The notes beneath the pieces were generated by a model. It was not told the DNA's origin and ran no database searches. It worked only from the letters and a program-made list of their open reading frames with translations. From positions 1-64,000 of the forward strand of contig NZ_AWNH01000046.1 of assembly GCF_000482245.1 (NCBI RefSeq): DNA of 64,000 nucleotides, written 5' to 3'. The translations under genes and the position numbers were made by a program. Of the stretch, positions 36,759 to 44,829 are shown one piece after another. Each line of letters begins with the position of its first letter. Position 1 is the first letter of the stretch. The DNA is from Leptolyngbya sp. Heron Island J (GTDB lineage Bacteria; Cyanobacteriota; Cyanobacteriia; Phormidesmidales; Phormidesmidaceae).

Positions 36759-37409
36759 ATGAGTGCTATGTCCTTAACACGCTTACCACTCCCTACAGAT
36801 ACCTGGACATCAGTTGCCTGGGATGAGTTCGTGCAGTTGGTTGAACGGCCTGAACATCAACACCATAAAGCCTACTATTCCAATGGCAAAATGAGGCTGG
36901 AAACCATGCCAACAGGTTCCGATCATGCAAGAGACCATGCCATCCTCATGCTGCTTATTGGTCTTTTCGGCATGGTTACGGGTATTCCCCTTGATCCTCG
37001 TGATGCTTGCTCTTATCGCAGACCCGGTAGCGATGAATTTCAACCGGATATCTCTTACTACGTTGGTGATCATGCGAACTGTATCCCTAAAGGCACTCGC
37101 ATCATTAACTTAGAGCAACATCCCAAACCAGATCTGGTGATCGAAATTTCCGACACGACCCTGGCTGATGATAAAGGTGAAAAACGTCTTCAATATGAAG
37201 CGTTACGTATTTCTGAGTATTGGATTTGGGATGTTAGAAATGTCCAGCTGATTGCGTTTTCGATTTCGCCAGATGGCAGCAGCAAACGTATTGACACATC
37301 AAAAGTACTCTCAAATTTGACCCTGAGTCTGATTGTAGAGGCACTACGCCGCAGTGACGTTGCCGATCAGTCAGCAATTGGTGCATGGTTTATGGAACAG
37401 ATTCGTTAG
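36759..37409 (+). CDS. Uma2 family (DUF820) endonuclease-like protein
   Basis: 216 residues of the cyanobacteria-rich Uma2 family, which has a PD-(D/E)xK nuclease-like fold. Conserved acids are seen in FQPDISYYVGD and in KPDLVIEISDTTLADDKGEKRLQYE, followed by the family stretch SEYWIWD. Cyanobacterial genomes hold dozens of copies, and their biological role is unclear. Its stop is only 11 bp from the convergent photolyase gene. Confidence 0.88.
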   Translation: MSAMSLTRLPLPTDTWTSVAWDEFVQLVERPEHQHHKAYYSNGKMRLETMPTGSDHARDHAILMLLIGLFGMVTGIPLDPRDACSYRRPGSDEFQPDISYYVGDHANCIPKGTRIINLEQHPKPDLVIEISDTTLADDKGEKRLQYEALRISEYWIWDVRNVQLIAFSISPDGSSKRIDTSKVLSNLTLSLIVEALRRSDVADQSAIGAWFMEQIR

Positions 37410-37420
37410 TCAGTCTAAAC

Positions 37421-38881
37421 TTAACGACGGATCTCCATAGCGGCATTATAAATGGCTTCATTTCTGCGCACTGACTTATCCAAGTCCACCACTGGATTGG
37501 GATAATCCACACCAATAGTCACATTGCAACGCTTCTGCTCGTCTGCATCTAGTTTCCAGGGGCTGTGAATTTTTTTGCGGGGTACCTTGGCTAGCTCTGG
37601 TAGCCAGTGTTTTACATACTTTCCATCTGGATCATAGTCTTTTGACTGTTTAGGAATATTGAAATAGCGAAAACCGCGAGCGTCGTTGCCGACACCAGCT
37701 GTGTAATTCCAGTTTCCCCAGTTGCTGCAAACGTCGTAATCTATCAGCAGCGACTCAAACCACTCTGCTCCCATGCGCCAGTCGATGCCCAGATTTTTAG
37801 TTAAAAAGCTGGCGACGTTTTGTCGTCCCCGGTTTGACATAAATCCAGTGGTGACTAACTCTCGCATGTTGGCATCCACCAGCGGATATCCTGTCTCACC
37901 TCTGGTCCATTGTTCAAATCGTTGCCAATCTTGTTTCCAGTCGACTTGTAACCCTCGTAATCCTGAAGGATAAAACACGGTATCGCCATGTTTGGCACAG
38001 ATAAACCGAAAAAAGTCTCGCCAGAGTAGCTCAAATATTAGCCAATAGGTGGAGTCATTTTTTACACGTTTAGCTTCATAGGCTCCCACTTCTTCGTAGA
38101 TACGACGGGGTGAGAGACAACCCAGGGCCAGCCAGGGGGAGAATTTAGAGGAATAGTCTGCGCCTAACATGCCATTGCGAGTTTGTTCGTAGACGCGCAG
38201 TTTGTCTACATTCCAAAAATAATGTTGCAAACGCTGGAGGGCTGAGGTCTCTCCTCCTTTAAACGACAAGACGCCGCGTGGCTCGGGAGTTTTGTTGTCT
38301 AATCCTAGACTGGCTAATGTAGGCAGCCTACCTGGCTCAATAGTGGGCAGTGGCGACAGTTTTGTGGGGGCTACAAAGGCTGGATAAACTGAGCTGCTTT
38401 TTTCGACCTTTTTGCGAAAGGCGGTGAAGACTTTAGGGAGCTGAGAGATTTCAAAGGGTAAATCGTCGGGATGGTAGAGGGTGGCTCCCCAATACACTTC
38501 ATAACTGATTTTGAGCTGGGTGAGTTGTTTTTCTAGGGCTGCATCCACAGCTAGCTCTTCGCTGGTGACTTCTTCGTGCCAGTAGACAGCGTCTACCTGC
38601 AGTGCTTTGGCAATGATAGGAATTTCGTCTTCGGGTTTGCCATGACGTACGACGAGATCTGAGCCTTTTGTCTGTAAGGATGCTTGCAGGTCAGACACGC
38701 TTTCTAGCAAAAACTGGGCACGATATACACCGGTTTTGGGAAAGCCAAAGCTGGTTTGGCTAAATTGACGTGGATCAAAACAGTAGACGGGAATAATCTC
38801 TGCGTTTTGCGCTAGGGCTCGGTGGAGCGGTTCGTGATCGTGGAGGCGGAGGTCATTGCGAAACCAGAGCAAAATGCGCAT
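37421..38881 (-). CDS. Cryptochrome DASH / photolyase family protein
   Basis: FAD-binding blue-light protein of the photolyase/cryptochrome family; the DASH group repairs pyrimidine dimers in single-stranded DNA. From the ATG at 38881 the protein has 486 residues. The N-terminal antenna-type Rossmann domain (ILLWFRNDLRLHDHEPL) is followed by the FAD domain with KFSPWLALGCLSPRRIY and the DASH-type region MRELVTTGFMSNRGRQNVAS. The motif WNYTAGVGNDARGFRYFNIP is also diagnostic of DASH. An in-frame ATG at 38935 would add 18 residues not seen in the family. Confidence 0.92.
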   Translation of the reverse strand: MRILLWFRNDLRLHDHEPLHRALAQNAEIIPVYCFDPRQFSQTSFGFPKTGVYRAQFLLESVSDLQASLQTKGSDLVVRHGKPEDEIPIIAKALQVDAVYWHEEVTSEELAVDAALEKQLTQLKISYEVYWGATLYHPDDLPFEISQLPKVFTAFRKKVEKSSSVYPAFVAPTKLSPLPTIEPGRLPTLASLGLDNKTPEPRGVLSFKGGETSALQRLQHYFWNVDKLRVYEQTRNGMLGADYSSKFSPWLALGCLSPRRIYEEVGAYEAKRVKNDSTYWLIFELLWRDFFRFICAKHGDTVFYPSGLRGLQVDWKQDWQRFEQWTRGETGYPLVDANMRELVTTGFMSNRGRQNVASFLTKNLGIDWRMGAEWFESLLIDYDVCSNWGNWNYTAGVGNDARGFRYFNIPKQSKDYDPDGKYVKHWLPELAKVPRKKIHSPWKLDADEQKRCNVTIGVDYPNPVVDLDKSVRRNEAIYNAAMEIRR

Positions 38882-38993
38882 GAAAAAAGGTTTGAGTTGG
38901 GTGGGGAGAGGTAGAGCGTTTAATTTTTCTACCAAAGCAGTATGCTAAATAAAAGTTAACAATTTCTTCCCATAAAAGAAAGGAACGCAAACG

Positions 38994-39449
38994 ATGGCGA
39001 TTAAGGTGGGTGATACGGCTCCGGATTTTACATTGCAGTCCCAGTCTGGGGAGTCGGTGACGCTATCTAGCTTTAAGGGTCAGAAGACTGTGGTGCTGTA
39101 TTTCTATCCCAAGGATGATACGCCTGGCTGCACTACGGAGTCCTGCACATTTCGTGATAGCTTCCAGGATTTTCAGGATCTGGGGGCTGAGGTGATTGGC
39201 ATTAGTAGTGATTCTCCAGAGTCACATCAAAAGTTTGCTGGCAAGTATAGTCTGCCGTTTACTTTGGTGAGTGATGCTGATTCAAGTGTGCGTAAGGCTT
39301 ATGGTGTACCGGCTACCCTAGGTTTGCTGCCAGGGCGTGTGACCTATGTGATTGATCAAAGCGGCACCGTTCGTCATGTGTTCAACTCCCAATTCAATCC
39401 TAAAAAGCACGTGGATGAAGCGCTTACAGTGTTGAAAGGGTTGGGCTGA
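38994..39449 (+). CDS. Peroxiredoxin, PrxQ/BCP type
   Basis: Thiol peroxidase that reduces hydrogen peroxide and organic peroxides with electrons from thioredoxin. The 151 residues have the peroxidatic cysteine C46 in PKDDTPGCTTES and a resolving cysteine C51 five residues later, the arrangement of the PrxQ/BCP subfamily with resolving Cys on the same helix. The downstream GLLPGRVTYVID core is complete. Its last 26 bases overlap the 3' end of the convergent cyclase gene, so antisense pairing between the two transcripts is possible. Confidence 0.95.
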   Translation: MAIKVGDTAPDFTLQSQSGESVTLSSFKGQKTVVLYFYPKDDTPGCTTESCTFRDSFQDFQDLGAEVIGISSDSPESHQKFAGKYSLPFTLVSDADSSVRKAYGVPATLGLLPGRVTYVIDQSGTVRHVFNSQFNPKKHVDEALTVLKGLG

Positions 39450-41679
39450 TTTGTTGATTTAGCCACGCGATGACTGCAGGCGACCGGGCTGTGAAGGTAA
39501 TCACATATTCTTGCTCGGTCTTGCCTTGCTGTTGCACTTTGGCATAAATGTCGGTTTCACGTACCTCTAGCGGCGCTGTCTGGGTCTGGATTGTCAGCTT
39601 AATGTTGGTGAGTATGCTGAGGGGCTCAACATCTTTGATGTGTAGCAAGGCTGTTTTGGCGGAGAGTTTGTGGAGACTTCCCTGATGATGTTGGGCTCCA
39701 ACTTGTTTGTTTTCTAGGGCTACGTATTCAATGGGGATGGTTTCAATTAGGGGCTCTAGGGGAAGTTCTTCTGTGGTAAGAGAAAGATTGTAAAAGTCGC
39801 CGCCGATGCCGGTGACGTCATAGATGGTGATGGGGCGTTTGATGCCTTTGGGGTAGACTTCGAGCTTGCTTTGGATAGCCAGGCGATGATTGTTGATGGT
39901 ATCCATCTCTTGGTGGGTGTCTTCGGAAATAAAGATTTGACCGCCTGTGGTGTAGGACTCGATGCGAAAGGTGAGGTTGACGGCACCGCCGATGACGCTG
40001 TATTTCGTTCGCTTCTCGGAGCCGATGTTGCCGACGACTACCTGGCCAGTGTTGATGCCGATGCCCATTTCTTGTTCAGGAAAGCCATTGGCCCGCATGG
40101 CGGCATTGACTTCGACCATGGCTTGTTGCATTGCGATCGCACATGCCACGGCCCGGTCGGGATGATTATCATTGGCCACCGTATTAGGAGCTCCAAAAAT
40201 CACCAAAATGCCATCCCCCATAAACTCATCAATGACGCCCTCATAGTCATTGATCACATCGGACATATAGCCCAGATATAGATTCAAAATTTTGACTACC
40301 TTTTCAGGGGGCAGCTGTTCTGATAGGGCTGTAAATCCCCGGAGGTCAGAGGTGAGAATCGTGATTTTACGAATCTCGCCGCCTAATCTAAGATTGTCAG
40401 GATTTTCCAGCAGATTTGCCACAATCTGATCGCTTAAATAGCGGCTAAAGGTGCGACGAATCTGGCTGGCACTGCGAGCCAAATAGGTATTGACGCCAGA
40501 AGCAGCGCCGACTAAAGCCATTAATGGCGGAATCACCGGCACCCACCAGCCTGCTAGCAATAATGCATAGGCACCCAGGACCAAAATCGAAGCAACGGCC
40601 ACCAGTAGAGCCATTTGACGCAGGAGCGTACGTTTGCCTGGATCGCGCTGTATCCAGGTGATTGTTGCTCCCAATGCAGCCCATAGAAAAATCCAGAGAA
40701 TTTCCATTGGTTCTGACCAGGTGCGGATCAAGGCTCGACCCTCTAAGGCCGCGCTGATGATTTGACTAGTAATATTGGCATGAATTTCTACCCCAGCCAT
40801 GGACTTGGGCAGGGCCAACATCTTACTGCTGTGGGGTACGAAGAATCTATCCTTCAGGCTTTCGGCTATAGAGCCAATCAGAATAATCCGATCTGTAGCC
40901 CAGTCATCGGCGATTTCATCATTAAGTACAGCTCTTAAGGGGACGGTTTCTATCAGCTCGCTACCGCCGCGATAATTAATTAATGTTTGATAGCCGCCAG
41001 CATCGGCCCGGACATACCCACCATCGTTAGCTTCCAACGGTCGAAAGACTGCGCCATTAAGCTGCCAGGAGTCTGTATTATCGACGGGTTCGGGGCCAAT
41101 CCCTTCAGCATCTAAATAAAGCAGGGCCAGATACAGGGCAAAACTGGGGGCCTGGTCACCTTCAGGGGTGGTCACCATCAGCAGTCCCCGTCGAATTGTA
41201 TTGTCGTTGTCTACAATGCCGTTGTTGATGCCAATTTGTCCTAGTTCTGCCAGGGTGGGGGCGGCATCAATCAGATCCCGCTCGGCATTGTCTCCTAAAG
41301 TGCTGCGAATACCTACCAGATTAGGGGTACTACGAAAAACTTGTTCTAGCTCGGTATGGCCGGGTTCTACGGGAACATCGCGAATAATATCGAGACCAAT
41401 CGCTCTAGGGTTTTGTTGAGCCAGTTTTGAAATTACTTCAGCATAAATTCCATCGGGGATAATAGCCTGGCCTAGTTCCCGAATGTCTTGCTCGTCGATG
41501 CCAACAATGGCAATCCGTGGGTCGGTCTCTTCAGGCCGCCACTGTAAATATTGGTCGTAGGTGCGCCACTCTAAGGGCTGTAACAGCCCTGCCGCCCTCA
41601 GAAGAACAACAAGAATGGTGGCAGTTGGCGTGGCAATGGCTACCCCGCGCCACTGCCACCACAGCTTTTTCAGGTTCAT
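39424..41679 (-). CDS. CHASE2-domain class III nucleotide cyclase
   Basis: 751 residues. A membrane-anchored extracytoplasmic CHASE2 sensor (about 40-310) is followed by three hydrophobic helices (about 320-400) and a class III cyclase domain (about 430-620). Both metal-binding Asp residues are present (TSDLRGFT and EFMGDGILV), with a lysine in KRTKYSVIG and the transition-state Asn/Arg in NLTFRIES. The usual base-contacting Asp of VIGDxVN is replaced by Gly (VIGGAVN), a variant common in CHASE2 cyclases. The last ~120 residues look like a degenerate PilZ-type beta barrel. The start codon overlaps the DUF928 stop (TAATG), so translation is coupled. cAMP is the likely product but cGMP is not excluded. 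Confidence 0.9.
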   Translation of the reverse strand: MNLKKLWWQWRGVAIATPTATILVVLLRAAGLLQPLEWRTYDQYLQWRPEETDPRIAIVGIDEQDIRELGQAIIPDGIYAEVISKLAQQNPRAIGLDIIRDVPVEPGHTELEQVFRSTPNLVGIRSTLGDNAERDLIDAAPTLAELGQIGINNGIVDNDNTIRRGLLMVTTPEGDQAPSFALYLALLYLDAEGIGPEPVDNTDSWQLNGAVFRPLEANDGGYVRADAGGYQTLINYRGGSELIETVPLRAVLNDEIADDWATDRIILIGSIAESLKDRFFVPHSSKMLALPKSMAGVEIHANITSQIISAALEGRALIRTWSEPMEILWIFLWAALGATITWIQRDPGKRTLLRQMALLVAVASILVLGAYALLLAGWWVPVIPPLMALVGAASGVNTYLARSASQIRRTFSRYLSDQIVANLLENPDNLRLGGEIRKITILTSDLRGFTALSEQLPPEKVVKILNLYLGYMSDVINDYEGVIDEFMGDGILVIFGAPNTVANDNHPDRAVACAIAMQQAMVEVNAAMRANGFPEQEMGIGINTGQVVVGNIGSEKRTKYSVIGGAVNLTFRIESYTTGGQIFISEDTHQEMDTINNHRLAIQSKLEVYPKGIKRPITIYDVTGIGGDFYNLSLTTEELPLEPLIETIPIEYVALENKQVGAQHHQGSLHKLSAKTALLHIKDVEPLSILTNIKLTIQTQTAPLEVRETDIYAKVQQQGKTEQEYVITFTARSPAVIAWLNQQISPTLSTL

Positions 41680-42494
41680 TATTCAGCGCCGCTGTGGTTG
41701 ATGCCATCCAGTAGCTGCTGCAGGTCACTGGAATGGTTGGGGGTTGCTGTCGGTGTCCTTGCTGGGACTTCTCCTGCCAAATCATCCTGACCTAAGATGG
41801 GTTGTGCAGCGACAGAATCGAGGTCAACCGATGTGAGTAGTTCGGCCCAGGCAGTTGGGTTTTGAGACCGAATAGAGGCGGCTAAGGCGATGGTTTCTTG
41901 CCATGCACCAGCGGCTGCATAGAGTTCGGCCTGGGCCAGTGGATCATTGGCCACGGCGTTGAGTTCGGCTAAGAAATCGGGACTGGCATCAAGCCGCTGA
42001 ATGCCACCACCCAGCAGGACATCGTCTCCACGATCGTCTGGGTCACAAATCAGGGCAAAATCCCAGTAGTATAGACTGCCGGAGGCAAAGGTGGGGGTGA
42101 CGCCGTCTGCCTGGTATCTGGGCAGGTCGATTGGGAGGGTGCCAGGGGTCTCAGGCAGTGCAATAGCCTGTTGAAAAATTTCATCCCCCAGTTCATTGAC
42201 AATGGTCAACTCTGCGCCAGCGGCTACGGTTTCTGGAATGTAGAACCAGAGGGCCATAGGAATATTGGTGTCGGCTCCAAATGCGGTTGCGATCGCATTA
42301 TGAGGCAACAACGATGTCAAGGAAGGCCGATTTTGAGGGTCCAGACAGATCTCACCGCGAGTCGCCATGGATGGTCCCCGAGCAGGGGCACCGCGATCGC
42401 GGGTTTGAGGAAACTCTAAAGCATAACTAGGACCAGCACCAACCACTATCAGGGTAGCAAGCGCAGCTGGAATACAACGCAAAGGAATAGACAT
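41679..42494 (-). CDS. DUF928 family exported protein
   Basis: 271 residues with a signal peptide ending GPSYALEF. The DUF928 family pattern includes ALWFYIPETVAAGAELTIV, then YYWDFALICDPDDRGDDV and a mid-region helix-rich part. A Pro/Thr-rich C-terminal stretch follows. DUF928 proteins are often encoded next to CHASE2 proteins in cyanobacteria; this gene ends at the start of such a cyclase gene with a one-base overlap. It probably binds or presents a ligand to the CHASE2 domain in the periplasm, which is inference from gene pairing only. Confidence 0.85.
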   Translation of the reverse strand: MSIPLRCIPAALATLIVVGAGPSYALEFPQTRDRGAPARGPSMATRGEICLDPQNRPSLTSLLPHNAIATAFGADTNIPMALWFYIPETVAAGAELTIVNELGDEIFQQAIALPETPGTLPIDLPRYQADGVTPTFASGSLYYWDFALICDPDDRGDDVLLGGGIQRLDASPDFLAELNAVANDPLAQAELYAAAGAWQETIALAASIRSQNPTAWAELLTSVDLDSVAAQPILGQDDLAGEVPARTPTATPNHSSDLQQLLDGINHSGAE

Positions 42495-42822
42495 GACGAT
42501 TTCTTCTCTAACAACCTCTGATTACGCGGGACTAAGTGATATGTGTGTTTGAATAGTTAACTGTTCTTACGCAGAACTACATGATTTTCAGAACCTGTTT
42601 CGGTAACTTTTGAGTAGACCAGTGGGGAAACTGTCTGCCAACAAGGCTGACAGAATCATGCTCTAAAATCTCTTAAATAACTGTTGTAATGTCTTGTAGA
42701 CGCAGGTTGGTCAACTTGATCGTAGCTTGATCATAGGTGACTACCCATGAAAAATTGACTCGTCGGTTCTACAGACACATGAGTAATCGTTATTACACTC
42801 AAACACTTACCCGCTAGGCACA
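42495..42822. other. Upstream region of the DUF928-cyclase operon
   Basis: 328 bp, AT-rich, between the stop of the hydratase-like gene and the DUF928 start, both leftward. It presumably carries the DUF928-cyclase promoter. A short direct repeat CTTGATC occurs twice near 42716-42733. No gene or clear hairpin found. Confidence 0.35.
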
Positions 42823-43779
42823 TCAGTCATCCTCTTCAGGACGCTCAAATGAGACTTCGAGATCAATGGAGCGTTCATCATCCCTGAGGCCAAAATACCG
42901 AGCTTCGATCCCTGTAATATCCGTATCAGCATCCAACGGCACTAAAGAGGTGACCGAACCCAATGACAATAAATCCCCCGGTCTCAGGTCTACACCCTGG
43001 CTCTGCAAAGTATCCCGCAACCAGCGCACAGCATTAATTGGATGTCCCAATAAGGCGGTACTATTTCCTTCAACCAAAAATTGACCCCTGGCATTTTTGA
43101 GGACAACTCGAATATTGGCCAGCTGATCCAGACCACTATCTTCAGACTTCAGATCAATTGGGTCGCCCATGACACCATATCGCGCCCCGGCATTGACGGC
43201 TACCATGGCCCCAGCATTAATCGAAGCGTCTTCTTCATAAATCAGGTCGGGTAGCTCTAAAAAAGGAATGACGGCATCCAAAGCAGCCAATAATTCTAAA
43301 TCTGTTTCTGCTTGATTAATATCGGCGCTACCGACCCGGACCATCAAATCCCCTTCAGCTTGAGGGCGGCTGCCAAACTCAAAGGGCAACTCTGCTCCAC
43401 TTTCAAGCAGCATATTCTCTAGCAGGAAGCCGTAAAGCGGGTGGGTAATGCCTAACTGTGACTGGGATTTGGGATTAGTTAGCGCCACTTTGTAGCCGAC
43501 GATTACACCTTCATCGCCGGCTTCGCTCATTAAACGACGGACAAAGTCGATGTGAATTGAGTCAATTTGGCGTGATGATAGACCTTCCGTCAGGATAGGG
43601 GCTGGATAACCAGCGGTGTAGTGCTGGAACAATGAAACTGCTACCAGGTCTGTATAGCTTTGGGCTAACCGTAAGGGTTGTAATGGCTTAGGCCCCAACT
43701 CCTGGGCTTGAATAGTTGTGGCTCCACCAGCCATGAGAATGCCGAGGCCCATGCCCTGTAGCCAGCGCCAGTATTTCAT
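42823..43779 (-). CDS. Exported homologue of 2-keto-4-pentenoate hydratase (FAH superfamily)
   Basis: 318 residues. The first ~25 form a signal peptide ending TTIQAQE, which is unusual because the MhpD/FAH superfamily is cytosolic. The core keeps MhpD-type motifs: VGYKVALTNPKSQSQLG followed by HPLYGFL, an acidic pair in RPQAEGDLMV at the position of the metal-binding ExE motif (second acid is Asp) and a third acid in VIPFLELPDL. The C-terminal region ends with an acidic EEDD tail. A metal-dependent hydratase, decarboxylase or fumarylacetoacetase-like reaction is possible; no pathway partner is nearby. Confidence 0.75.
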   Translation of the reverse strand: MKYWRWLQGMGLGILMAGGATTIQAQELGPKPLQPLRLAQSYTDLVAVSLFQHYTAGYPAPILTEGLSSRQIDSIHIDFVRRLMSEAGDEGVIVGYKVALTNPKSQSQLGITHPLYGFLLENMLLESGAELPFEFGSRPQAEGDLMVRVGSADINQAETDLELLAALDAVIPFLELPDLIYEEDASINAGAMVAVNAGARYGVMGDPIDLKSEDSGLDQLANIRVVLKNARGQFLVEGNSTALLGHPINAVRWLRDTLQSQGVDLRPGDLLSLGSVTSLVPLDADTDITGIEARYFGLRDDERSIDLEVSFERPEEDD

Positions 43780-44151
43780 ACTCCGTTCCCTTACTTTTAG
43801 TAAATCGTCTAAAGATTAAATTTATCTGGCTGGCGTCGTCTGTTGATCTAAAACACCCCTAAAAATTTTGCCAGCACCAGTGTTCAGAAGATTATCTAGC
43901 TTACAAAGATTTTTCTATAAATGCATCAATAAAGGTGACGCCTGGCCAACTGGCTTGTGTAGAATTTGTTTTGTACGTGAAGCTGAACATGTGCTCACAT
44001 GGTCTTTCTAACTTCTGTGTGCCCTGACTTCTTTTTAATCTCCCTCGCCAATCTTCCAGAGCATTTTGTTACTGTATATAAAGACATCTACGATCATTCC
44101 CATAGGCGATGGTGCGACCGTATGTCCGTTGTCTTAGCGAAGTCATAACCT
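43780..44151. promoter_or_regulatory. Divergent region hydratase-like / clpS
   Basis: A 372-bp AT-rich region between divergent genes with no open frame of interest, presumably with two promoters. No operator or hairpin could be identified with confidence. Confidence 0.35.
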
Positions 44152-44481
44152 ATGAAGGCGGTAGTTTTTAATTCGACCGTTCAGGCCATTTCTGCGTCAC
44201 CTACAGTGACTCGGGAGAGGGCGGGACAAACCACCCGAAAGCCATATCCTAACTACAAGGTGATTGTGCTCAATGATGATTTCAACACGTTTCAACATGT
44301 GGCTGAGACGCTGGTGAAATATATTCCCCACATGACCCCCGATCAAGCCTGGAAGTTGACTAATCAGGTGCATTATGAAGGGCAAGCTACCGTATGGATT
44401 GGACCGCTTGAGCAGGCAGAACTTTACCACAGTCAGTTAATTCGAGCTGGGTTGACTATGGCTCCCTTAGAGCAGGCTTAG
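44152..44481 (+). CDS. clpS: ATP-dependent Clp protease adaptor ClpS
   Basis: Adaptor that hands N-end-rule substrates to the Clp protease. The 109 residues have an unstructured N-terminal tail and the ClpS core YKVIVLNDDFNTFQHV (the Asn/Asp-containing N-degron pocket region), then the helix MTPDQAWKLTNQVHYEGQA, with WIGPLEQAELYHSQL at the C terminus. Four bases separate it from the DUF2103 gene, with which it is probably co-transcribed. Cyanobacteria often have two ClpS proteins; which paralogue this is cannot be told here. Confidence 0.92.
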   Translation: MKAVVFNSTVQAISASPTVTRERAGQTTRKPYPNYKVIVLNDDFNTFQHVAETLVKYIPHMTPDQAWKLTNQVHYEGQATVWIGPLEQAELYHSQLIRAGLTMAPLEQA

Positions 44482-44484
44482 CCC

Positions 44485-44781
44485 ATGGCATCTACTCCCA
44501 AAGATCTGCGTGGTCGCGTCGTGCTTAACCATTCGACTCATATTCCTGGTTTGATTGCAATTTTGCAAAAGCTGGCGACCCATCCTCAAATTACAACCGT
44601 GACACCGGCGGTGATTAGCCGGGGGCGTTCCAATGCGCCAAAGCTGCGCTTGAAAGTGTCTGTCCCAATTCGTGGCGGCTTTAAGTTGATTGCCCGCAAA
44701 GGTAAGTCGGTGCAAGAAGTGTTTGTGATTACTGACTTGAGTGCAGAGCAATTGGCAACTGTGATTGAGACGGTACTGTAG
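44485..44781 (+). CDS. DUF2103 family protein
   Basis: 98 residues of the DUF2103 family, found in cyanobacteria and archaea and sometimes annotated as metal-binding. The sequence is basic (ITTVTPAVISRGRSNAPKLR, then GFKLIARKGKSVQEVFV) with mixed alpha/beta character and no cysteine pairs. The start ATG follows the clpS stop by three bases, and the Trm1-like gene follows by about 50 bp, so the three are likely one transcript. Basic charge would fit nucleic-acid binding, but that is inference. Confidence 0.82.
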   Translation: MASTPKDLRGRVVLNHSTHIPGLIAILQKLATHPQITTVTPAVISRGRSNAPKLRLKVSVPIRGGFKLIARKGKSVQEVFVITDLSAEQLATVIETVL

Positions 44782-44829
44782 AGAAACGGTGCTTAGGGTC
44801 TTTTGACGGTAGTCAATGGTCAGCAGTTA

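Noticed and set aside
36759-37409. Uma2 gene as a sign of a restriction or defence island
   Set aside because: Uma2/DUF820 genes are scattered in large numbers in cyanobacterial chromosomes, and no partner nuclease, methylase or toxin gene is near.
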